The translations under genes were made by a program, and so were the position numbers. Source: CAYFPO01 sp964345035 (GTDB taxonomy: Bacteria > Fidelibacterota > Marinisomatia > SCGC-AAA003-L08 > GCA-002704045). From it: a stretch of 34,552 nt of DNA. Under the pieces are notes generated by a model. It did not search any database. It had not been told where the DNA came from and was given only the letters and a program-made list of their open reading frames with translations. The DNA is taken from positions 1 to 34,552 of the forward strand of contig CAYFPO010000023.1 of the NCBI GenBank assembly GCA_964345035.1, written 5' to 3'. Positions 25,702 to 34,172 of this stretch are shown here, piece by piece; the stretch's first letter is position 1; each line of letters starts with the position of its first letter.

Positions 25702-25722
25702 CATTATCCGCACAGGATAATG
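25702..25722. repeat. Short perfect inverted repeat
   Basis: CATTATCC and GGATAATG flank a 5-nt loop (GCACA), just before the main terminator of the isoaspartyl peptidase gene. No T-run follows. It may be an operator or an accessory mRNA hairpin. Confidence 0.4.
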
Positions 25723-25736
25723 ATTATTGAAATCGT

Positions 25737-25770
25737 AAAAAACCCCGGGGCTTTGTTCCCGGGGTTTTTA
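25737..25770. terminator. Bidirectional intrinsic terminator
   Basis: CCCCGGG (25743-25749) and CCCGGGG (25758-25764) pair across an 8-nt loop, with A and T runs outside that work on both strands. It lies between the convergent isoaspartyl peptidase and cyclic-nucleotide-binding genes and reaches into the stop codon of the latter. Confidence 0.92.
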
Positions 25771-26289
25771 TTTATCCAGGATTAAACTTAATGCAGTGGT
25801 CAATTTCATAATATTTTTATTGGATTCCACCAACCTGCCACTAAGGATATGTGCGATATTTTTCAGTAATTGAAAACCGATTTCTGTATTATGTTCACAA
25901 ACGGCAAAAAAATCATCTCTGTATAATTTTGCAATTGTACAATTTGTAACTGCTTTGACATTTGCGGTTCTTTTACCACTTCTGCCAAATAAACCAATCT
26001 CACCGAAGACTGGCCTCATATCTGCAGTTGTATTGAACACTTCTTTTTCTCTGGTATCCTCTTCAGATTTATCCGTTGGTAGTGTCATTGCCTGGCTGAT
26101 ACTGATCCTGCCGTCCAATAGAAATACTATTGAATCTCCTTGCTCACCCTCGTAGAAAATGACTGTATTTTCAGGTATATTTTTGATATGCAGTTTGTCA
26201 ATAACCATTTGAATAGCATTGCCGGGCAAATCTTTGAGCAAATCGAATTCTTTCATTAATTCAATGTTTACTATAGACCTTTCTATCAT
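25768..26289 (-). CDS. Stand-alone cyclic-nucleotide-binding domain protein
   Basis: A 173-residue soluble protein that is essentially one cNMP-binding domain of the Crp/CAP_ED type. Visible elements are NTVIFYEGEQGDSIVFLLDGRISI (~41-64) and the phosphate-binding cassette FGEIGLFGRSGKRTANV (~95-111), with the conserved Gly-Glu and an Arg. No DNA-binding helix-turn-helix follows; the C-terminus is a helix (~135-173). An acidic insertion (~72-90) lies between strands. Its ATG overlaps the stop of the K+ channel gene by 4 nt (ATGA), so the two are co-translated. It probably regulates that channel as a separate subunit. Confidence 0.82.
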   Translation of the reverse strand: MIERSIVNIELMKEFDLLKDLPGNAIQMVIDKLHIKNIPENTVIFYEGEQGDSIVFLLDGRISISQAMTLPTDKSEEDTREKEVFNTTADMRPVFGEIGLFGRSGKRTANVKAVTNCTIAKLYRDDFFAVCEHNTEIGFQLLKNIAHILSGRLVESNKNIMKLTTALSLILDK

Positions 26290-27440
26290 GGTATGATGAT
26301 TACTCGCTCATCCTTTTTAATAATATGATCAGACTTCGGATTCATTAATATTGAAACTTTGTTTTCATGTTTCATTGAGTGACCTGCTTCTTTCAGTTTC
26401 CGTTCAATAAATGCGTCCAGAGAAGATGTATCGGCGGAAAGGAAATCAGCCATCCCTAATTTTTCCTCTTCAGTGTACAGACCCACACAGATACATCCGG
26501 TATCTTCCCGCAACCGGTTAGAAAGTTCATCAAAGGATTTTCCAATGAATTTTACAGGAATTGCCTGGCTTTGGAATTGATGGGATGATTGGCTGTCGAT
26601 CAACTGATAAATTGCTTGCGGGACCCCCGGGCTGAGAATATGGCTTGCTGTCATAAATGTCTCAAATTTATCATTTATAATGATTTCATCAACATTGGCA
26701 CGTCTTAGATGGGTGATATTATCCCGGTTAGTAACCTGGGCTATTACCCGTAAATCCGGGTTCAAATTTTTTATTGTCAAAGTTGCAAGAATAGTCTTTT
26801 GGTCATCCGTGCCTTTTGACTGATCTGTTAATACAACAGCAGAACTTGCATTTTTTACATTTGCTTTTTCCAGGATTCCTTCCTGGGTATAGTCACCCCG
26901 AACATATTTGATATCCATTTTGTTATATCTGGAGAGAATACTGTTTACTTCATCATCATGCAATACATTAATCAACACAACTGATAGTTCATTATCTGAC
27001 AATTTTGCAATGAAATCGAGTATCATTTCCAGATTAGGATTATATCCACAAATAATGATATGATCGGTTATTTTTATAGTTGCCAAACCTCTTCCCTCCC
27101 TTATTTTTCTGGTTACATAGATCGATGAAATAGTTCCGGTAAAAAGTGCAATGATACCAATACCGGTGAGCATGATAAAAATGGCGAATATGCGGCTGTA
27201 AGTTCCCATGGGTGACATGTCACCATACCCAACGGTTGTCATTGTTACAATTGTCCACCAAAGGGTATCTATCAGATTTCCAAAATCCGATTGGTACTTT
27301 CCTTCCAGAAACATTATACCTACAGCCCCTATAACCCAGACAGTGATCAGGATCAGCATGATTCTGAATAAAGGATTATCATACAATTTCATAATCTGGG
27401 TATTCAATCTCCTTTTAATTTTTGACTGAGAGTTTTTCAT
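26286..27440 (-). CDS. Two-TM potassium channel with RCK (TrkA-N/TrkA-C) domains
   Basis: A 384-residue MthK-like K+ channel. It has TM1 (~26-44), a pore helix, the filter TTVGYGD (~68-74) and TM2 (~83-106). RCK follows, starting HIIICGYNPNLEM (~127-139; a divergent dinucleotide-binding loop), then VRGDYTQEGILEKANV and AVVLTDQSK. A TrkA-C-like region (~290-384) ends KKDERVIIIP. Such channels gate in response to Ca2+, nucleotides or NAD(H) bound at RCK. The coupled cyclic-nucleotide-binding protein downstream suggests a further ligand. It lies 67 nt downstream of the ABC permease gene on the same strand. Confidence 0.92.
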   Translation of the reverse strand: MKNSQSKIKRRLNTQIMKLYDNPLFRIMLILITVWVIGAVGIMFLEGKYQSDFGNLIDTLWWTIVTMTTVGYGDMSPMGTYSRIFAIFIMLTGIGIIALFTGTISSIYVTRKIREGRGLATIKITDHIIICGYNPNLEMILDFIAKLSDNELSVVLINVLHDDEVNSILSRYNKMDIKYVRGDYTQEGILEKANVKNASSAVVLTDQSKGTDDQKTILATLTIKNLNPDLRVIAQVTNRDNITHLRRANVDEIIINDKFETFMTASHILSPGVPQAIYQLIDSQSSHQFQSQAIPVKFIGKSFDELSNRLREDTGCICVGLYTEEEKLGMADFLSADTSSLDAFIERKLKEAGHSMKHENKVSILMNPKSDHIIKKDERVIIIP

Positions 27441-27507
27441 GAACGAAATTTATTGTAACAGTTAGGAAAAATTAGTAATTTGATGTTATCTCCCGCCAAC
27501 ACTATTT

Positions 27508-28269
27508 TTATTCCTTTATTTTATATCCTTTGGAGAACATAATCGCTGAAACAGTGGTGAATAAAATTGCACAAAATACACTGACCAGAATTGAAATCAG
27601 AGGAGATGTATCATAAATACCAAGTGCGGAGTAACGGAGTCCGTTTATCATCCAATACAATGGATTGAATTGTGAGAGAGTTCTCCAAAATTCCGGCAGC
27701 ATATCAATGGAATAGAATATTCCACCAAGGAATGTCAAAGGCATAAACACAAAATTGGTAAACAATGCAATATGATCCCAGGAGGTTGCAAATATTCCCA
27801 CAATGCATCCAAATGCAGAAAATGCCCAGGATACCACAAATAAAATTGTGATTGTGAGTAGAAAATTATCAATTGTAAAACCGGTCAGGATCCATCCTAT
27901 AATACATATTATTATACCATTTAAAAATCCACGAATCATTCCGCCGATTGTATACCCAATGCTTAATTCCAACCCGGAAAGTGGAGTGATGAGAATATCC
28001 TCAATAAATTTCAGAAATTTCGCCTGAATAATACTGGAGGAAGAATTCTGGTATGCGTGATTGATGACTGCCATCATCACCAGTCCCGGAATTATAAAAT
28101 CCACATAACTCGTATTTTTGATGGTACCGATCCTGGATCCAAGTGAATGTCCGAATACCAAAATGTACAGTAGTGTAGAAATCAAGCTGGGAACAACCGT
28201 CTGACGGTACAACCTGGCAAACCGCCAGATCTCACGTCTCATTAATGTGATCAGTCCTGTGTTAATCAT
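27508..28269 (-). CDS. ABC-2 type exporter permease (YadH-like)
   Basis: A 253-residue integral membrane protein with six hydrophobic segments. The sequence resembles E. coli YadH along its length: RRFxR...VVPSLISTLLYILVFG, GSRIG, YVDFIIPGLVMMAVI, FIEDILITPLS, and LTFLGGIFYSIDMLPEFWR near the end. It forms the membrane part of an ABC-2 exporter with the ATPase encoded just upstream (8-nt overlap, ATGATTAA). The substrate is unknown; drug or polysaccharide/lipid export are the usual roles of the family. Confidence 0.9.
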   Translation of the reverse strand: MINTGLITLMRREIWRFARLYRQTVVPSLISTLLYILVFGHSLGSRIGTIKNTSYVDFIIPGLVMMAVINHAYQNSSSSIIQAKFLKFIEDILITPLSGLELSIGYTIGGMIRGFLNGIIICIIGWILTGFTIDNFLLTITILFVVSWAFSAFGCIVGIFATSWDHIALFTNFVFMPLTFLGGIFYSIDMLPEFWRTLSQFNPLYWMINGLRYSALGIYDTSPLISILVSVFCAILFTTVSAIMFSKGYKIKE

Positions 28270-29185
28270 CTATTGATTTTCCTGTTAATTGTAGGAATAC
28301 ATCTTCCAGAGATGATTTGGAAATTTTGATCTCTTCCACAACGCTTCCGGAATTGGATAAAACTTCCAACAAACGGGGCATATCTTTTTCCGGTTGGGTG
28401 GTTTGGACGTGGAGGTGTCCATCGGTATGGGTAAATTTCCAACCCTCTAAGTTTACGGAGGTATCCCAATTCTGTAGTTGGATTTCAATACTTCCGGCAC
28501 CGTTTTGATTTATGAGATCCTGGGTTTTTCCTGTAGTAATAATTTTTCCCTCATCTATAATTGCAATATCTTCACAGAGTTTTTCGGCTTCATCAATGTA
28601 ATGGGTAGTCAATAAAATTGTTTTACCTTCCCTGTTGATATTTTTAAGATAATCCCACAGCATATGTCTTAGTTCAAGATCAACACCTGCTGTTGGTTCA
28701 TCCAGAATGATGATCGGCGGATCGTGAACCAGCGCTTTTGCGATTTGAAGCCGGCGTTTCATCCCTCCGGAAATCTGTCTGGGTGTCATTTCTGCTTTGG
28801 ACGTCAAACCAAAATGTTCAAGCATCCTATCTGACCGTTCAATAGATTCACTTTTACTGAATCCATAATATCCAGCCTGTAATGAAAGCATATGCCGTAA
28901 GGTGAAAAAATGGTCAAAATTAAATTCCTGGGGGGCTAATCCTAATTGTTTTCTGGAATCCCTGAATTCAGAAATTACATCATAACCCATCACCCGAACT
29001 TCACCGGAAGTAATTTTCACCAGTCCGGTGATGATGTTAATGGTGGTTGTTTTCCCGGCTCCATTCGGTCCCAGTAATCCAAAAAAGGAACCTGCAGGAA
29101 TTTCAAGATCTATGCCTCCCAATGCGGAAACATCCCCATAGTTCTTCTTCAAATTTGATATTGATATTGCGGAACTATTTTTCAT
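28262..29185 (-). CDS. ABC-2 exporter ATPase (YadG/CcmA-like)
   Basis: A 307-residue ABC ATPase. Walker A is GPNGAGKT (39-46), the Q-loop is at Gln86 (LAPQEF), the signature is ISGGMKRR (~138-145), Walker B is IIILDEPTAGVDLE (~158-171), and the H-loop is TTHYIDEAE. The C-terminal ~80 residues form the extra domain common in ABC-2 ATPases and end SLEDVFLQLTGKS. It powers the permease encoded directly downstream. Its start overlaps the 3' end of the rRNA methyltransferase gene by 11 nt, so the exporter is probably expressed in one operon with it. Confidence 0.93.
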   Translation of the reverse strand: MKNSSAISISNLKKNYGDVSALGGIDLEIPAGSFFGLLGPNGAGKTTTINIITGLVKITSGEVRVMGYDVISEFRDSRKQLGLAPQEFNFDHFFTLRHMLSLQAGYYGFSKSESIERSDRMLEHFGLTSKAEMTPRQISGGMKRRLQIAKALVHDPPIIILDEPTAGVDLELRHMLWDYLKNINREGKTILLTTHYIDEAEKLCEDIAIIDEGKIITTGKTQDLINQNGAGSIEIQLQNWDTSVNLEGWKFTHTDGHLHVQTTQPEKDMPRLLEVLSNSGSVVEEIKISKSSLEDVFLQLTGKSIDD

Positions 29186-30587
29186 TTGATTTTTCCAAAG
29201 CAGCTACACATTCTATATGGGGTGTATGGGGGAACATATCCACCGGTTGAATCATCTTTATTTTATACCCATTATCACAGAAAATACGGACATCCCTGAC
29301 TTGTGTTGCAGGATTACATGAACAATACACAATTTTTCCAGGGGATAATTTCAGTATATCTTTTACTGTATTTTTATGCATTCCTGCTCTGGGTGGGTCA
29401 ATTATCACCACATCAGGAGTTGGAATTTCATTGTTATCCTGCAAGGAGTGAATTAAATCACCACAGAAAAACCGGACATTTTCTATGGTATTCCGCTCTG
29501 CATTTTTCAGGGCATTTTCAATTGCGGATTCTACGAGTTCAAATCCATAAATTTGTTTCACGGACTGTGATATAAAAATTGAAATACTACCCGTCCCGCA
29601 ATAAAGATCATAAACTACCTCATCACCCGCAAATTCACCTGCATCCTGTATGATACCGTACAATTTTTCAGTCTGAAGTGAATTGGTCTGAAAAAATGAA
29701 TTGGCAGAGATTTCAAATTCAAATCTCCCCAATTTTTCAACTATAAAATGCCGTCCTGTCAACAGCACTTCCCATTCGCCAAATGCAATGTCAGCTTTTT
29801 TTGTATTGATGTTATTTACTACAGATTTCACCTGTGAAAATTGTTGAATAATTTTTTCTGCAATTGGCTGCAGTAGCTCAGGTTTTTCATAGGATGTCAC
29901 AAAATTGATCATTATCTCTCCTGAATTCTGTCCGGTCCGAAGCATTAAATGGCGGAGAAAACCGGAATGATTTTTAATATCATAAGGTTCCAATCCATTT
30001 GAGATACATTCAGATTTCACCATTACCAGAATTTTATTGGAAATATCAGACTGAATGCAGCACCGGTCAATATCCAATATTTTATCGTGTCGTCCCGGGA
30101 TATGGAGTCCCAGTGCAAAATCAGGATTTTCTCCAGAATCATTTTCTTTCAGTATCCATCTTCGGTTGGAAAATGTAAATTCCATTTTATTCCGATATTG
30201 AAATACAGTGTCAGATCTAACGATTGGATCCACTGTAATTTCAGAAAATCCACCCATCCTTGTAAACAGATCAAACACCTGTTTTTCTTTATGTTGGAGT
30301 TGTTCAGTGTAATCAAGATTCTGAAAAGTACATCCACCGCAATCCATAAAATGGTCACATTGCGGGGAGATAAAATCCTTTGTTTGCTCACGAATTTCCA
30401 AAGCTTTGGCTTCCAGATATGCAGATCGATTTTTGGTAATTCTGCTTAGGACTGTCTGTCCGGGAATGGCATCTTTTACAAATACCACCTTATCATTCAG
30501 ACGGGCAATTCCTTTTCCGCCAAATGCGAGGGATTCGATCACCAGCTCAACTTCTGTTCCCTTTTTGATTTTGCCTCCGGTTTCCAC
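29175..30587 (-). CDS. rlmD: 23S rRNA (uracil-C5)-methyltransferase, RumA/RlmD family
   Basis: A 470-residue SAM-dependent m5U methyltransferase of the TrmA/RlmD family. The N-terminal TRAM domain (~5-65) is followed by a [4Fe-4S] site with Cys77, Cys83, Cys86 (CGGC) and a later Cys at 176/177. The SAM loop is DLYCGTGSISIF (~327-338), the motif DPPRAGMH is at ~397-404, and the catalytic nucleophile is Cys424 in YCSCNPAT. The family uses a covalent Cys-uracil intermediate. Target position (U1939, U747 or both) cannot be decided from sequence, so the symbol is provisional. The start is GTG at 30587 with no obvious Shine-Dalgarno sequence. It is the first gene of a minus-strand run with the ABC exporter. 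Confidence 0.88.
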   Translation of the reverse strand: METGGKIKKGTEVELVIESLAFGGKGIARLNDKVVFVKDAIPGQTVLSRITKNRSAYLEAKALEIREQTKDFISPQCDHFMDCGGCTFQNLDYTEQLQHKEKQVFDLFTRMGGFSEITVDPIVRSDTVFQYRNKMEFTFSNRRWILKENDSGENPDFALGLHIPGRHDKILDIDRCCIQSDISNKILVMVKSECISNGLEPYDIKNHSGFLRHLMLRTGQNSGEIMINFVTSYEKPELLQPIAEKIIQQFSQVKSVVNNINTKKADIAFGEWEVLLTGRHFIVEKLGRFEFEISANSFFQTNSLQTEKLYGIIQDAGEFAGDEVVYDLYCGTGSISIFISQSVKQIYGFELVESAIENALKNAERNTIENVRFFCGDLIHSLQDNNEIPTPDVVIIDPPRAGMHKNTVKDILKLSPGKIVYCSCNPATQVRDVRIFCDNGYKIKMIQPVDMFPHTPHIECVAALEKSNEK

Positions 30588-30684
30588 AGGGGAAAAATTA
30601 CAGCAGATAATCTGTATGGTAAAACCGGCTTATGAGCTAAACAGCTTTAGTTATAAATTTACATGTACTGAATATCAATAAAAG

Positions 30685-31545
30685 TCAGATACCAATCGGA
30701 TGCCAGGTAGTTTTAAATTCCTGAGTATCCATAATACCATAGGGATCATTGGAATGAACCCGTTCACCACCAGGTGAATTCCGTATGATAGCTCTCTTCA
30801 CATTTTCTGCGGAATTTTCCTGGACCAGTTTAATCTCACCGGAATCATCTCCATTGTAAATAATGGCATTTACATCCATATGGGATGAGAAGTGCGGCAG
30901 GAGTTCAGATCTTTCGCCAGTTAAGATATTCACCACACCGCCGGGTACATCAGAGGTGTTCAGAACTTCTGCAAAACTGATCGCCGGTAGAGGATTATTT
31001 TTAGATGCCAATACCACACAGGTATTCCCGCCAATTATAACCGGCAGAATTGAATTTACAAGTCCGAGAAGTCCTGACTCTTCAGGGGCAATGACAGAAA
31101 CCACACCCGTTGGCTCCGGAACTGAAAAATTATAATGAGGAGTTGCAACGGGATTTACAGTACTGAAAACTTGTCCAAATTTATCTGACCATCCAGCAAA
31201 ATAAATTATAGTGTCAATGGAATCAAGCACTTCCTGCAATGCATCATCCGGAGTAATACCGGTTATTGCGATTTCGTCTGCAAATTGTTCTCTCCTGCCT
31301 TCCAGTATCTCGGCTGCCCGGTAACCGATCTGTCCGCGATTAAATGCACTCTTTTGTGACCAGCCGGTAAAGGCAGTTCTGGAAAATTTCACTGCGTCCC
31401 GAAAGTCCTTTCGTGAAGATAAGCACATATTCGCCAGAAATTCTCCACCCGAAGAATTTAGTTCATAGGATCTTCCGGATTCTGTTCTCGGGAATTTTCC
31501 GCCGATAAAAATTTTATTGGTTCTCGATATGGGAATTCTACTCAT
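30685..31545 (-). CDS. Catalytically dead short ALDH-family subunit (ALDH16 C-terminal-like)
   Basis: A 286-residue protein with aldehyde dehydrogenase fold features (FIGGKFPRTESGRSYEL, PVGVVSVIAPEE-like GVVSVIAPEESGLLGL, NTCVVLASKNNPLPAI, VPGGVVNILTGERSELL). It stops before the catalytic Cys region and ends in TTWHPIG. ALDH16 proteins carry such a truncated second ALDH domain that lacks the nucleophile. Here it is a separate gene, coupled to the full-length ALDH by TGATG (1-nt overlap). It probably forms a complex with that enzyme and has a structural role. Confidence 0.82.
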   Translation of the reverse strand: MSRIPISRTNKIFIGGKFPRTESGRSYELNSSGGEFLANMCLSSRKDFRDAVKFSRTAFTGWSQKSAFNRGQIGYRAAEILEGRREQFADEIAITGITPDDALQEVLDSIDTIIYFAGWSDKFGQVFSTVNPVATPHYNFSVPEPTGVVSVIAPEESGLLGLVNSILPVIIGGNTCVVLASKNNPLPAISFAEVLNTSDVPGGVVNILTGERSELLPHFSSHMDVNAIIYNGDDSGEIKLVQENSAENVKRAIIRNSPGGERVHSNDPYGIMDTQEFKTTWHPIGI

Positions 31546-33029
31546 CAGGACAGCTCCACATAGGCTTGTAAACCATGCAACCCGCCTTCACGCCCCATCC
31601 CGCTTTCCTTATATCCGCCAAATGGGGAAGAAGGGTCAAATTTATTGAAAGTATTCGCCCAGACGACACCGGATCGGATCTGTTTTGATACAGAAAATAG
31701 TTTTGCTCCCTTATCAGTCCAGACACCTCCGGATAATCCGTAAGGAGTATTGTTTGCTTTTTCCACCACTTCTTCCACGGTACGGAATGTCTGAATCGCA
31801 AGCACCGGACCGAATATTTCTTCCTGAACGATTCGATGGGATTGGGAGACATTGGTAAACAGAGTGGGTTTGAACCAATAACCCCGTTTGGGTAGGGTGC
31901 ATCCCGATTGATATATGTCACCACCTTCTTCAATTCCTGCATCCACCAGCTGAGTGATTTTATCCAACTGCATTTTTGAATTTATTGCTCCCACATCTGT
32001 ATTTTTGTCCATTGGATCACCGACAATAAGGGTTTCCATCCGGTGTTTAAGTTTTGCTAAGACTTCCTCTGCAATTCCCTCCTGAACGAACAGACGGGAT
32101 CCGGCACAGCAGACATGCCCCTGATTGAAAAAAATACTGTCAATGATACCCTCCACAGCCTGATCAATGGCTGCATCTTCAAAGATTATATTGGCAGCTT
32201 TACCACCCAGTTCCAGCGTATATTTCTTTTGGGTGCCGGCAATGGACTTTTGTATGAATTTACCCACCTCTGTTGAACCGGTGAATGCAATTTTATTGAC
32301 ATCCGGATTACTGACCAGGTATGCACCGGTTTCTCCTGCGCCGGTTATAATGTTCACCACTCCTGGTGGCAGTTCTGCATCTTGAACAAGTTCCGCCAAT
32401 CTCATTGCTGTTAGAGGAGTTGTTTCCCCAGGTTTCAAAACCACTGTGTTTCCGCAGGCAAGAGCCGGGGCAATCTTCCATGCTGCCATGAGCAGTGGAA
32501 AATTCCACGGTATGATCTGACCGGCAACTCCCAGTGGTTTAACCGATTTTCCGGGAAATGCAAATTCAAGTTTATCAGCCCAGCCGGCGTAATAGAAAAA
32601 ATGGGCTGCTGCCAAAGGGATGTCCACATCTCTGGATTCTCTGATAGGTTTTCCGCCGTCCATTGTCTCCAATACAGCAAATTCTCTGGATCGTTCCTGT
32701 AACAGCCGTGCAATACGAAAGATATATTTTCCCCGTTCCTTTCCGGATAGCTTCGACCAAATCTTATCATAAGCATTTCTTGCCGATTCCACAGCAGAAT
32801 CTATATCTTCCTGCCCTGCTTCCGCTACTTCCGAGAGTTTTTCTTCCGTTGCAGGATTTATAGTATCAAAATATTTTTCTGACTTTGGAGAAATAAATTT
32901 TCCATCAATGAAAAGATTGTGTTTATCTGCAATATCTATAATTTCCGTGGATTGAGGGGCTGGAGAATAGCCATCTTTTACGAAGGATTCTACTTCTGTT
33001 AATATTGAAGTATGCTGGTTGTCTGCCAT
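31545..33029 (-). CDS. NAD(P)-dependent aldehyde dehydrogenase
   Basis: A 494-residue full-length ALDH. Active-site Asn176 lies in IIPWNFPLLM, the cofactor loop is FTGSTEVGK (~249-257), the general base is Glu273 in TLELGGKAAN, and the nucleophile is Cys307 in NQGHVCCAGSR. EEIFGPV and the C-terminal PFGGYKESGMGREGG are also present. Oxidises an aldehyde to the acid. The position 1 nt after deoC, which releases acetaldehyde and glyceraldehyde-3-phosphate, suggests one of these as substrate; acetaldehyde is more likely. Together with the short downstream ALDH it totals 780 residues, matching a single-chain bacterial ALDH16. Confidence 0.93.
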   Translation of the reverse strand: MADNQHTSILTEVESFVKDGYSPAPQSTEIIDIADKHNLFIDGKFISPKSEKYFDTINPATEEKLSEVAEAGQEDIDSAVESARNAYDKIWSKLSGKERGKYIFRIARLLQERSREFAVLETMDGGKPIRESRDVDIPLAAAHFFYYAGWADKLEFAFPGKSVKPLGVAGQIIPWNFPLLMAAWKIAPALACGNTVVLKPGETTPLTAMRLAELVQDAELPPGVVNIITGAGETGAYLVSNPDVNKIAFTGSTEVGKFIQKSIAGTQKKYTLELGGKAANIIFEDAAIDQAVEGIIDSIFFNQGHVCCAGSRLFVQEGIAEEVLAKLKHRMETLIVGDPMDKNTDVGAINSKMQLDKITQLVDAGIEEGGDIYQSGCTLPKRGYWFKPTLFTNVSQSHRIVQEEIFGPVLAIQTFRTVEEVVEKANNTPYGLSGGVWTDKGAKLFSVSKQIRSGVVWANTFNKFDPSSPFGGYKESGMGREGGLHGLQAYVELS

Positions 33030-33030
33030 A

Positions 33031-33945
33031 TTAGTCTAACGAAAAATAATTACGGGATTGATAGCGTCCTGTGGATTGTTTCACTAACTGCATCAGCAGG
33101 TCATTTGCCAGAGAACTGGCACCGAACCGAAAGAGATCGGGAGTGAGCCATTTTGCTCCAAGGGTTTCTTTCACCATCACCAGATACCGGATGGCTGTTT
33201 TTGCATCAGAAATTCCACCTGCAGGTTTCATCCCCACAAATTTCCCGGTCCGATGATGAAAATCCCGTATTGCTTCCAGCATTACCAGTGTGACTGGTTG
33301 GGTTGCAGCGGGCTGCACCTTACCGGTGGAAGTCTTAATGAAATCAGCGCCGGCTGCCATGGCTATTTCACTGGCTCTTCTCACATTATCCAGCGTGGAA
33401 AGTTCACCGGTTTCTAATATTACCTTTAAATGAACATCCCCGCAAACTTCTTTGGATTGCTGAACTTCTTCAAATACCGCCTGGTAATCCCCGCTAAGAA
33501 ACTTTCCCCGGGAGATCACCATATCCACTTCATCTGCTCCCGAATCCACAGCAAACTGAATTTCATCCAATCGTGCTTTAAGAGTGGACATTCCAGCAGG
33601 AAAAGATGTTGCTACAGATGCAACTTTGATACCGGATTTTGCCAATTCTTTTTTGGCAATTTCCACCAGATTGGGATACACACAGACTGCAGCCACATTT
33701 GGAAGACCGGAGAAGGAGTCATGCAGATGTCTCGCTTTATTACAGAGCTGTTTTACCTTACCGGGAGTATCTCTACCTTCCAGTGTTGTCAAGTCTATCA
33801 TACTCAGCGCTAATTTTAGTGCAGAGGTTTTAGATTCCTGTTTAATGCTTCTGGAATTCAGACGGGCAACACGGCACAGGGCACCGATCTGATCTATCAC
33901 TGGAGTATGTCTGAAGTCTCGAAAATAATTCTGTTGTGTTTCCAT
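33031..33945 (-). CDS. deoC: Deoxyribose-phosphate aldolase
   Basis: A 304-residue class I aldolase that cleaves 2-deoxyribose-5-phosphate to glyceraldehyde-3-phosphate and acetaldehyde. The Schiff-base Lys204 is in FIKTSTGK, and proton-relay residues Asp141 (EVDMVIS) and Lys240 (GMKPAGGI) match the known catalytic set. CVYPN and LKVILETGEL are also family-typical. About 45 extra N-terminal residues make it longer than E. coli DeoC, similar to eukaryote-type members. It is the first gene of deoC-ALDH-ALDH, so the operon probably turns deoxynucleoside sugar into glycolytic and acetate-level products. Confidence 0.95.
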   Translation of the reverse strand: METQQNYFRDFRHTPVIDQIGALCRVARLNSRSIKQESKTSALKLALSMIDLTTLEGRDTPGKVKQLCNKARHLHDSFSGLPNVAAVCVYPNLVEIAKKELAKSGIKVASVATSFPAGMSTLKARLDEIQFAVDSGADEVDMVISRGKFLSGDYQAVFEEVQQSKEVCGDVHLKVILETGELSTLDNVRRASEIAMAAGADFIKTSTGKVQPAATQPVTLVMLEAIRDFHHRTGKFVGMKPAGGISDAKTAIRYLVMVKETLGAKWLTPDLFRFGASSLANDLLMQLVKQSTGRYQSRNYFSLD

Positions 33946-34172
33946 GAATGATTATCCTATTCGGAATCTACAACTATTCAGGATTTTTTAGGAATACATC
34001 CTTTGGCATTTTGTGATATGCAATGGAGCAATTGCAGTTATTCAATTTCCGGAGAAAAAAAATCACTTGTGTTCACAAAATATTCCATTCCTATTATGTG
34101 ACCTTCATCTTTGCATTATATACCCGTTTCTTCGTAACTTATCCCAATTCTTAACAGCTAAGGGAGAAGTTG

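Noticed and set aside
33430..33892. Overlapping plus-strand frames of 102-127 codons
   Set aside because: They are antisense to deoC, whose catalytic residues are all present.
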